From DATLGB01 sp963724135 (GTDB lineage: Bacteria > Actinomycetota > Thermoleophilia > Solirubrobacterales > Solirubrobacteraceae), in contig CAVRTA010000006.1 in the NCBI GenBank assembly GCA_963724135.1, positions 124,001-188,000 of the forward strand: DNA of 64,000 nucleotides, given 5' to 3'. A model generated the notes under the pieces. That model was given only the letters and a program-made list of their open reading frames with translations, was not told the origin of the DNA and searched no databases. Of the stretch, positions 25,363-32,752 are shown in pieces. Position 1 is the stretch's first letter. Every line of letters begins with the position of its first letter. Made by a program: the position numbers and the translations under genes.

Positions 25363-26232
25363 ATGAGCGCCTCCGCGGCCCCGGCCGTCCCGACCCGGCA
25401 CAGCGAGGGCACGTTCGCCGGCGCCGAGGGCAAGCAGATCCACTGGCAGGCCTGGCGGCCCGACGGTGAGCCGCGCGCCGTGGTCGTGATCGCGCACGGC
25501 GCCTCCGAGCACGGCGGTCGCTACCGCTACGTCGTCGAGCGGCTCGTCCCGGACGGCTACGCGGTCTACGCCATCGACCACCGCGGACACGGCCGCAGCG
25601 AGGGCAAGCGCAGCCAGCTCGACCGCATGGCCCACGTCGTCGCCGACCTCGATCAGTTCGTCGAGCTGGCGCGCGCCGCGCACGCCGGCCGCAGGCTCGT
25701 CCTGCTCGGTCACAGCATGGGCGGCTGCATCGCGATCGCCTACGCGCTCGCGCACCAAGCCAAGCTGGACGGCCTGGCACTGAGCTCGCCCCTCGCGGCG
25801 CTCGAGGCCGCACCGCTGCCGCTGCGGCTCGTCGCCAAGGCGCTCAGCGTCGTGCTGCCGGACACCGGCGTCTACGAGGTCAAGGCCACGGCGGTCAGCC
25901 GCGACCCCGAAGAAGTACGCGCCTACGACGAGGACCCGCTCGTCTACCGGGGCAAGCTGCCCGCCCGCACGATCCAGGAGATCACCGACACGATCGGGCG
26001 CTTCGAGGCCGAGGCACCGGCGCTGACCCTCCCGCTGCTGGTCCTGCTCGCCACGGCGGACGAGCTCGTCCCTCCGCACGGCGGCCGCATGGTCCACGAC
26101 CGCGCCGGATCTGCCGACAAGACCCTCATCGACTACGAGGGCTTCTTCCACGAGATCTTCAACGAGCCGCCCGGCGAGCGCGAGCGCCCGCTCAACGATC
26201 TCGCGGACTGGCTCGCCGCGCACGCCGCCTGA
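25363..26232 (+). CDS. alpha/beta hydrolase, monoacylglycerol lipase-like
   Basis: The 289-residue product has the serine aminopeptidase S33 / monoacylglycerol lipase layout. VVIAHGASEHGGRYRYV carries the HGxxEH oxyanion motif, AIDHRGHGRSEG follows, and the nucleophile elbow is GHSMGGCIA. The Asp is in LATADELVPP and the His in GFFHEIFNEP. These three residues match the lipase triad. No signal peptide, so cytoplasmic. It probably releases fatty acids from mono- or lysolipids. It is co-transcribed with the ABC1 kinase, whose proposed start overlaps its stop codon. Confidence 0.82.
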   Translation: MSASAAPAVPTRHSEGTFAGAEGKQIHWQAWRPDGEPRAVVVIAHGASEHGGRYRYVVERLVPDGYAVYAIDHRGHGRSEGKRSQLDRMAHVVADLDQFVELARAAHAGRRLVLLGHSMGGCIAIAYALAHQAKLDGLALSSPLAALEAAPLPLRLVAKALSVVLPDTGVYEVKATAVSRDPEEVRAYDEDPLVYRGKLPARTIQEITDTIGRFEAEAPALTLPLLVLLATADELVPPHGGRMVHDRAGSADKTLIDYEGFFHEIFNEPPGERERPLNDLADWLAAHAA

Positions 26233-27605
26233 CCGACAACGCCCCCATCTCCTCGCGGCTGCGGCGCACGACGCAGCTCGGCAGTCTCGTCGCCGCGCAG
26301 GGCGGCCGTATCGCCGGTGGCCGCGCGCTGGATCGCATCCGCTCCGACGAGGCGCGCGAGCGCGCCCAGGCCAAGCGCACCGCCGAGGTCATCGAGCAGA
26401 TCGTGGTCCAGCTCGGGAAGATGAAGGGCGCGGCGATGAAGGTCGGTCAGGTGCTGTCGACCATCGAGTTCCCCGGCATGGAGGAGGACGGCGCCGAGCG
26501 CATCCAGCGCCGCCTGGCCGAGCTGCGCGACTCCGCACCCTCCGTCCCCTGGCCCAAGCTCGAGAAGCTGATGACCGCTGAGTGGGGCGGGCCCGTCTCG
26601 CGCGAGCTGTCCGAGATCGAGCACGACGCGATGGCGGCCGCGTCGATCGGGCAGGTACACCGGGCGACCACGCGCGACGGCAAGGAGGTCGCGATCAAGG
26701 TGCAGTATCCCGGCATCGCGGAGGCCGTCGACGCCGACCTGCGCAACCTCAGCCTGCTGATGCCGCTGCTCGCGCGCATCGCGCCCGGCCTCGACACCAA
26801 GGCGCTCGCCGCCGAGCTGCGCGACCGCATCTCCGAGGAGCTCGACTACGAGCTCGAGGCCGCCTCGCAGCGCCGCATCTGGCGGATCTGGCGGGACCAC
26901 CCGCACGTACTCGTCCCGCGCGTCGACACCGAGCTCTCCACCCGCCGCGTGCTGGTCACCGAGCGCCACGAGGGTATGCGCTTCGACGACCTCAAGGGCG
27001 CCGAGCCCGAGCGCCGCGACCGCGTCGCCGAGATCGTGCACCGCTTCTACTACGTCACCGCCGCCGACCACGACATCGCGCTCGGCGACCCGCACCCCGG
27101 CAACTGGCAGTCGCTCGACGACGGCCGCGTCGCGGTCTTCGACTTCGGGATGCTGCGCGACATCCCGCGCGGTCACGTGCGCGCGGAGGGCCCGGCCGTG
27201 CAGGCCGTCCACGACCAGGACGCCGACGCGCTGTTCGACTCCATGCTCGAGCTCGGCTACCTGGGAGACGGGTCCAAATTCGGGGAGCGCAAGGAGCTCC
27301 TGCTCGCACACATGACGATCGCGGCGGCCTGGCTCATCGAGGACCAGCCCTTCCGTCTCTCACCCGACGTCCAGCGCGAGATGGGCCGCCAGCTGTTCAG
27401 GCTCGGCCCGGCCTGGCGCGCGATGGTGCGCGATTTCTCGCTCCCGCGCGACTCGATCCTGCTGCGCCGCATGGCCGACCTGCTGTTCGTCAGCTTCTGC
27501 CAGCTCCGCGCCGCCGCCGACTGGTGGGCGCTCGCCCAGGAGCTCCAGATCGACGGCGAGCCCCGCACCGAGCTCGGCCGCGAGCACGCCGCCTGGGCCC
27601 GCTGA
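26229..27605 (+). CDS. ABC1/AarF (UbiB-like) atypical kinase, proposed CTG start
   Basis: ABC1-family atypical kinases act in isoprenoid-quinone or membrane lipid metabolism. The product shows the N-terminal KxGQ motif (KGAAMKVGQVLS), the Ala-rich loop ASIGQVHRA, the ATP lysine in VAIKVQYPG, the catalytic loop GDPHPGNW and the metal site VFDFGML. The first canonical start in frame is GTG 26403, which begins only 11 residues before the KxGQ motif. Coding-like sequence continues upstream (TDNAPISSRLRRTTQLGSLV) to a CTG at 26229 that overlaps the hydrolase TGA as CTGA. I infer that CTG is the start, giving 458 residues. If GTG 26403 is used the protein has 400 residues. Confidence 0.82.
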   Translation: MTDNAPISSRLRRTTQLGSLVAAQGGRIAGGRALDRIRSDEARERAQAKRTAEVIEQIVVQLGKMKGAAMKVGQVLSTIEFPGMEEDGAERIQRRLAELRDSAPSVPWPKLEKLMTAEWGGPVSRELSEIEHDAMAAASIGQVHRATTRDGKEVAIKVQYPGIAEAVDADLRNLSLLMPLLARIAPGLDTKALAAELRDRISEELDYELEAASQRRIWRIWRDHPHVLVPRVDTELSTRRVLVTERHEGMRFDDLKGAEPERRDRVAEIVHRFYYVTAADHDIALGDPHPGNWQSLDDGRVAVFDFGMLRDIPRGHVRAEGPAVQAVHDQDADALFDSMLELGYLGDGSKFGERKELLLAHMTIAAAWLIEDQPFRLSPDVQREMGRQLFRLGPAWRAMVRDFSLPRDSILLRRMADLLFVSFCQLRAAADWWALAQELQIDGEPRTELGREHAAWAR

Positions 27606-27645
27606 GTCGCGAAGCGCTTGACATTTCGAGCGCTTCGCGACTCAG
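27602..27645. terminator. perfect 17-bp stem inverted repeat holding both flanking stop codons
   Basis: CTGAGTCGCGAAGCGCT (27602-27618) is the exact reverse complement of 27629-27645, with a 10-base loop. The left arm contains the TGA of the ABC1 kinase and the right arm the TGA of obgE on the other strand. It is a clear candidate for a bidirectional terminator of the two convergent operons. Confidence 0.8.
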
Positions 27646-28892
27646 TTGGGGTCGAGCTCGAAGACGGTGCCGGCGATCTCGACGTCGTCGCCGGGCTCGA
27701 ACCCCTCGCGCCGGAGGGCGTCGATCACGCCCATCCGCTGCAGCCGCTGCTCGACCAGCGCCTGCGCCTCCTCGTTGTCCATGTCGAAGCGCCCGATCAG
27801 CCGCTCCACCGCGTCGCCGGTGACGCGGAACTCGCCCGCGCCGACGCGCTGGACCTCGAACGCCCGCCCGGCGGCAGGCTTGAAGACGGCGAACTCGGCC
27901 ACGTCGTCCTCCCGCGGGGCCTTCGCCTCCCGCGGCGGGACGCTCTGGAGCAGCAGGCGGCGCAGATCGGCCAGCCCGGCGCGGGTCGCCGAGGAAGTGA
28001 GCACGGCGTCCGGACCCCATCCCTGGGTGTTGTAGGTCGGGTCCAGGTCCGCCTTCGAGAGCGCGACGATGCGCGGGAGAGCGGCCAGGTCAGGCGAATG
28101 CGCCGCGAGCTCCCCCTCTATCAGTGCGTAGTTGGCTGAGGGATCCGACCCGTCCACGGGCGCGATGTCCACGACGTGCACCAGCACGCGGCACCGCTCC
28201 ACGTGGGCGAGGAAGTCGTGCCCCAGCCCGGCGCCCTCGGAAGCCCCCTCGATCAGTCCGGGGATGTCCGCGATCACGAGCTGCCGGTCGTCAGCCTCGA
28301 GCACGCCCAGGTTGGGTTCGAGGGTCGTGAACGGATACGACGCGATGCGCGGGCGCGCACGGGTCAGGGCGGCGATCAGCGAGGACTTCCCCGCGTTCGG
28401 CAGCCCGATCAGCCCCGCGTCGGCCAGCAGCTTGAGCTGGAGCTCGACGTCCCCCTCCTCCCCAGGCAGGCCCTTCTCGGCCAGCCGCGGCGCCTGCCGG
28501 GTCGCGGTCGCGAACCGCTTGTTGCCCCTTCCGCCTGACCCGCCGCGCGCGATGCGCACCTCCTGACCCGGTGTGACCATGTCGAAGCGCGCGCCGTCCC
28601 AGCGCCGCACCTCGGTGCCGGGCGGCACGCGCACGACGAGGTCGTCGCCGTCGGCGCCGTGCTTGAGCGAGCCCTGCCCGTTCCCGCCGCGCTCCGCCCG
28701 GAAGTGGCCGGTGCGCTTGAAGAACTGGAGGTCGCGCAGGTTGTCGTCGCAGCGCATGACCACATCGCCGCCGCGCCCGCCGTCGCCGCCGTCCGGGCCG
28801 CCCTTGGGCACGTGCGCCTCGCGCCGGAACGACACCGACCCGTCGCCGCCGGCGCCGGCCCTCACCTCTATGCGTGCCTTGTCAGCGAGCAT
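27642..28892 (-). CDS. obgE: GTPase ObgE
   Basis: Obg is an essential GTPase in 50S maturation and stress signalling. All three domains are visible in 416 residues. The Gly-rich Obg fold (RAGAGGDGSVSFRREAHVPKG, GGPDGGDGGRGGDV) is followed by a G domain with GLPNAGKSSLIAALT, DIPGLIEGASEGAGLGHDFL and a KADL motif (SKADLD), and a C-terminal OCT domain with RRVGAGEFRVTGDAVERLI-type features. The ATG at 28892 gives the standard MLADKARIEV start. It is last in the unit rne-rplU-rpmA-obgE. Confidence 0.96.
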   Translation of the reverse strand: MLADKARIEVRAGAGGDGSVSFRREAHVPKGGPDGGDGGRGGDVVMRCDDNLRDLQFFKRTGHFRAERGGNGQGSLKHGADGDDLVVRVPPGTEVRRWDGARFDMVTPGQEVRIARGGSGGRGNKRFATATRQAPRLAEKGLPGEEGDVELQLKLLADAGLIGLPNAGKSSLIAALTRARPRIASYPFTTLEPNLGVLEADDRQLVIADIPGLIEGASEGAGLGHDFLAHVERCRVLVHVVDIAPVDGSDPSANYALIEGELAAHSPDLAALPRIVALSKADLDPTYNTQGWGPDAVLTSSATRAGLADLRRLLLQSVPPREAKAPREDDVAEFAVFKPAAGRAFEVQRVGAGEFRVTGDAVERLIGRFDMDNEEAQALVEQRLQRMGVIDALRREGFEPGDDVEIAGTVFELDPN

Positions 28893-28908
28893 CGCGCCCG
28901 CGCGGCGG

Positions 28909-29172
28909 TCAGGCCGCCGGCTCGGACTCCACGGAGATCCAGCGCTTGCCGGCACGCCCGGTGCGGAACTGCACGGTGCCCGGCGCGGCCGCGTAGATCG
29001 TGTGGTCGCGCCCGAGGCCCGTGCCCGGGCCCGGGTTGAAGCGGGTGCCGCGCTGGCGGACGATGATCTCGCCGCCGGTCACGGTCTGGCCGGCGAAGAT
29101 CTTGACGCCGAGGTACTTGGGCTTGGAGTCGCGGCCGTTGCGGCTGGAGCCGAGGCCCTTCTTGTGTGCCAT
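28909..29172 (-). CDS. rpmA: 50S ribosomal protein L27
   Basis: The 87-residue L27 contacts tRNA at the peptidyl-transferase centre. The N-terminus MAHKKGLGSSRNGRDSKPKYLG and the motif GGEIIVRQRGTRFNPG are diagnostic. No cleavable N-terminal extension of the Firmicutes type is present. Its start codon directly abuts the rplU stop. Confidence 0.97.
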   Translation of the reverse strand: MAHKKGLGSSRNGRDSKPKYLGVKIFAGQTVTGGEIIVRQRGTRFNPGPGTGLGRDHTIYAAAPGTVQFRTGRAGKRWISVESEPAA

Positions 29173-29499
29173 CTAGGAACCCACCTTCTCGATGCGGATG
29201 CGGGTGAGCTCCTGGCGGTGCCCCTGGCGCCGCTTGTACCCGCGCTTGGGCTTGAACTTGAAGACGTGGATCTTCGGGCCGCGCTCGTGGCCCACGATCG
29301 TCGCGGTCACCTTGGCCGTCCCGAGGTCCTTGCCGAACTTCGGGTCCCCGGAGCCGGCGAGCAGCAGCGGCTCGAGCTCGATCTTGGCGTCGACGTCGCC
29401 CGCGAGCCGCTCCACGAGCAGCTCGTCGCCGGCGGCCACGCGGTACTGCTTGCCACCGGTCTTGATGATCGCGTATGGGTCGGTCAGGGTCTCAGGCAT
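29173..29499 (-). CDS. rplU: 50S ribosomal protein L21
   Basis: The 108-residue L21 binds 23S rRNA. Family features are YAIIKTGGKQYRVAAGDELL at the N-terminus, VGHERGPKIHVFKFKPKRGYKRRQGHRQ and a closing TRIRIEKV. The ATG at 29499 is inside the last codons of the rne gene (8-nt overlap). rplU-rpmA-obgE is a near-universal order. Confidence 0.97.
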   Translation of the reverse strand: MPETLTDPYAIIKTGGKQYRVAAGDELLVERLAGDVDAKIELEPLLLAGSGDPKFGKDLGTAKVTATIVGHERGPKIHVFKFKPKRGYKRRQGHRQELTRIRIEKVGS

Positions 29500-31537
29500 C
29501 GGATTGCTCCTTGGCGCGCGAACGGCGCCGTCCACCTCTGCGGCCGCGGCGCCGAGGCTTGGATTCTAGCTCGTCGGCCTCCGTCTCCCCCGCGGGTCCG
29601 GTGGATGCCTTGACCTCGGCCGCGTCGGCCGCGGGCGACGGCGCGTCGACCCGCGCTGCCGGCGCCGGCTTGGGCTTGGCCTTGGCCTTGGCCTTCGGCT
29701 TCGCCCGCCGGCGCGGAGCCCGGGCGGCCTTCTCCCTATCCGCCGCGATCCTCGCCTCCTCCTCGGGCGTCACGTCGATCAGGGTCGCGGTCGCCGCGGT
29801 GCGACCGGCCTCGTCGATGCGCACGAGTCGCTTCGTCCCCACGAACGGCCCCGCGCCCCTGACCGAGATGATGTAGCCGTCGATCTTCGCCACCGCGTCG
29901 TCGACCTCGTACATGTGCGGCTCGACGATGTCGACGTGGACCTCGTCGCCGTCGGAGAAAGGCACCGCCGCCGCGAGCACCTCGTCGCGCGACCCCTCCA
30001 TCGAGATGCGGAAGTAGTCGATCGGGAGCGCGTCGGAGCCCTCGAAGGAGAACCAGTGGCCGGTGTCCTCCTCGAGCGCGTGCAGCATGCGCGCGTTCTC
30101 GCCGATGAACTGCGCCGTCACCCTCGGGTTGATGCGGACCAGGAACGCCTCGGCCGCGTCCGGCTGCTGGCCGAGCTCGCGCAGCTTGCGATCCACCTCG
30201 ATCGACACCGTCTCCTCGGACTTCACGACGCCCTCGCCCTCGCAGGTCGGGCACGTCTTGGTCATGATCTCGCGCACGCCCTCGGTGACGTTCTGGCGCG
30301 TCATCTCGACCAGGCCCAGCGGCGAGATCTCGACCACGAAGGTCTTCGTGCGGTCCTCGTCGAGCGACTTGCGCAGTGTCTTCAGGACCGTGTCGCGGTT
30401 GCGCGCCCGCGCCATGTCGATGAAGTCGATGACGATGATGCCGCCGATGTCGCGCAGCCGCAGCTGGTTGACGACCTCCTCGGCGGCCTCGAGGTTCGTC
30501 TTGGTGATCGTGTCCTCGAGCCGCGCCGACTTGCCCTTGCCGGTGAACGAGCCCGTGTTGACGTCGATCACCGTCAGCGCCTCGTTGTACTCGATCAGCA
30601 GGTAGCCGCCCGAGGGCAGGTCGACCCGCTTGGCGAGCATCCCCTCGATGACCTCCTCGACGCCGTAGGCCTCGAACAGCGGCTCGTCGGACTCCCACAG
30701 CTCGACGCGGTCGACGAGCTCCGGCGCCGTGCGCGAGAAGAACGACACCAGCCGGTGGTGCTGCTTCTCGTCGTCGACGACGGCGCGCTCGAAGTGCGCG
30801 GAGAAGATGTCGCGCACGACGCGGACCGACAGGTCGGCCTCCTGGAAGACGAGGTTCGGCGCCCTGGTCTCCTCGACGCGCTTGCCGAGGACCTCGTTGA
30901 GCTTGAACAGGTACTGGAGCTCGCGCTCGAAGTCCGCGCGCTTGGCACCGTGCGCCGCGGTGCGCACGATCGCGCCGCCGCCGCCGAGGTCGAGCTTGGC
31001 CGTCTCCTTGCGCAGGCGCGTGCGCTCGGAGTCCTCGAGCCGGCGGGAGACGCCGACGCCCTCGCCCGTGGGCGAGTAGACCATGTAGCGGCCGGCGATC
31101 GTGATCTCCATGCTCAGCCGCGCGCCCTTGGTCTTCAACGGGTCCTTGACGACCTGGACGACGACCTCCTGGCCGGGCTTGAGGAGATCCGTGATCGACG
31201 GGCCCTTGCCGCGCCCGCGCTGGACCTTCTCGACGCCCGGCAGCACGATCTCGTCGACGTGCAGGAAGCCGTTCTTGTCGAGGCCGATGTCGACGAACGC
31301 CGCCTCCAGGCCCGGAAGGACGTTGTCCACGACCCCCTTGTAGATGTTGCCGACGATCGACCGGTTGCCGCGGCGCTCGAGGTAGACCTCGGCGGCGCGG
31401 TAGCCCTTGGCGAGCTCAGGCCCGCCGCGGCGGCGCCGCCCGCGGCGGCCCGTCGAAGTCGGCGCGTCGGCGGCCGATTCCAGGATGGCGACGCGGGTTT
31501 CCTCCCGGTCGACCGTGACTAAGACTTGTTTGTGCAA
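29492..31537 (-). CDS. rne: ribonuclease E/G family protein
   Basis: The 681-residue endoribonuclease acts in mRNA decay and rRNA processing. The S1-type RNA-binding domain is at about residues 50-150 (GNIYKGVVDNVLPGLEAAFVDIG). The catalytic core has VIDVNTGSFTGK and VIDFIDM with metal-binding aspartates. The zinc-link motif is CPTCEGEGVV, and a TRAM-like RNA-binding segment lies near residues 545-600. The basic low-complexity tail (PKAKAKAKPKP, RRRGRRGGRRRS) probably binds RNA or partners. TTG start at 31537 with AAAGGA upstream. Length is between E. coli RNase G and the longer actinobacterial RNase E. It precedes rplU, as in many actinobacteria. Confidence 0.93.
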   Translation of the reverse strand: MHKQVLVTVDREETRVAILESAADAPTSTGRRGRRRRGGPELAKGYRAAEVYLERRGNRSIVGNIYKGVVDNVLPGLEAAFVDIGLDKNGFLHVDEIVLPGVEKVQRGRGKGPSITDLLKPGQEVVVQVVKDPLKTKGARLSMEITIAGRYMVYSPTGEGVGVSRRLEDSERTRLRKETAKLDLGGGGAIVRTAAHGAKRADFERELQYLFKLNEVLGKRVEETRAPNLVFQEADLSVRVVRDIFSAHFERAVVDDEKQHHRLVSFFSRTAPELVDRVELWESDEPLFEAYGVEEVIEGMLAKRVDLPSGGYLLIEYNEALTVIDVNTGSFTGKGKSARLEDTITKTNLEAAEEVVNQLRLRDIGGIIVIDFIDMARARNRDTVLKTLRKSLDEDRTKTFVVEISPLGLVEMTRQNVTEGVREIMTKTCPTCEGEGVVKSEETVSIEVDRKLRELGQQPDAAEAFLVRINPRVTAQFIGENARMLHALEEDTGHWFSFEGSDALPIDYFRISMEGSRDEVLAAAVPFSDGDEVHVDIVEPHMYEVDDAVAKIDGYIISVRGAGPFVGTKRLVRIDEAGRTAATATLIDVTPEEEARIAADREKAARAPRRRAKPKAKAKAKPKPAPAARVDAPSPAADAAEVKASTGPAGETEADELESKPRRRGRRGGRRRSRAKEQSDA

Positions 31538-31552
31538 AACGTGGGTTCCTTT

Positions 31553-32752
31553 TCATGCGGACATCCTCGTCTTGAGCGTCGTCGCTTCCTTGGCCTGCGC
31601 GGCGATGCTCTGCAGCAGGCCGAGTGCGAGGAAGGTGACGAGCATCGACGATCCGCCGTAGCTCAACAACGGTGCCGGGATGCCCGTGATGGGCATGATC
31701 CCGACCGTCATCCCGACGTTGACGAAGATCTGGAAGAGCAGCATCACGGTGATGCCGCCGGCGATTAGCGCGCCGAACAGATTCTTCGCCTGCGTGAGGA
31801 TGTGCAATCCGCGCCACAACAGCAGCGCGTAAAGAGATAGAACGAGCGCGGCCCCGGCGAACCCGTAGGTCTCGCCGACGACCGCGAAGATGAAGTCGGT
31901 GTGGTGCTCGGGCAGGAAGTCCAGGCCGGTCTGCGTGGCGCGCTCCTCGCCGCGGCCGGTCTTCTCGCCCGCGCCGATCGCGATGATCGACTGCTTCTGC
32001 TGGTAGCCCTCCCGGCCCGCCACGTCGGACGGGTGCAGGAAGGACGTCAGGCGGTCCTTCTGGTAGTCCTCGAGCACGTTGACGCCGACCGCGGGCAGCG
32101 CGACCAGCGTCAGCGCGATCGCCACCGCACCGAGCACGCCCAGCGCGGCGAAGTGCCGCCACGGCGTACCGGCGACGAACAGCAGCCCGAGCGTGCCGGC
32201 GACGTATACGAGCGCCGACCCGAGGTCCGGCTGGGCCATGACGAGCATCGCCGGGATCAGGCCGAGCAGCATCACCCGCGCGGTCAGCTGCCGCGTCGCG
32301 GGACCGCGCCGCATGCGGTCGACCACGAAGCCCGCGACGGCGACCACGAGCAGGACCTTGCCCAGCTCGGACGGCTGGAGGTTGAAGAACGGCGTCTCGA
32401 TCCAGCGCTTGGAGCCCTTGGTCGCGGTGCCGAGGAGGTAGACGACGGCGATCGTCACCAGCATCAGGCCGTACAGCGGGTAGCGCAGCTCGCGCAGGCG
32501 CGAGTAGTCCAGCCGCGAGCACAGGTACATCAGGACGATGCCGATGCCGGCGAAGGCGACCTGGCGGTAGACGTAGTGGTTCGGGTCGCCGGGGATGTCG
32601 TCGGCGGTCGCGCCCTTGAGCGCGACGACCGAGCACACGACGAGGCCCAGCGCCGCCAGCAGCAGCAGCGGGTCCAGCCGCAGGCGCAGCTCGCGCGGGA
32701 CGAGCGGAGGTGGCGGCTCGGAGACGGGCTGGATCGGGGTCTGGACGCTCAT
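31553..32752 (-). CDS. rodA: peptidoglycan glycosyltransferase RodA (SEDS family)
   Basis: RodA polymerises glycan strands during lateral wall growth with PBP2. The 399-residue polytopic protein has SEDS signatures: ATKGSKRWIETPFFNLQPSELGK, the catalytic-region segment HHTDFIFAVVGETYGF and GIPAPLLSYGGSSML near the C-terminus. ATG start overlaps the mrdA stop by 4 nt, in line with joint function. It could be called FtsW-like from sequence alone, but the mre context identifies it as RodA. Confidence 0.95.
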   Translation of the reverse strand: MSVQTPIQPVSEPPPPLVPRELRLRLDPLLLLAALGLVVCSVVALKGATADDIPGDPNHYVYRQVAFAGIGIVLMYLCSRLDYSRLRELRYPLYGLMLVTIAVVYLLGTATKGSKRWIETPFFNLQPSELGKVLLVVAVAGFVVDRMRRGPATRQLTARVMLLGLIPAMLVMAQPDLGSALVYVAGTLGLLFVAGTPWRHFAALGVLGAVAIALTLVALPAVGVNVLEDYQKDRLTSFLHPSDVAGREGYQQKQSIIAIGAGEKTGRGEERATQTGLDFLPEHHTDFIFAVVGETYGFAGAALVLSLYALLLWRGLHILTQAKNLFGALIAGGITVMLLFQIFVNVGMTVGIMPITGIPAPLLSYGGSSMLVTFLALGLLQSIAAQAKEATTLKTRMSA

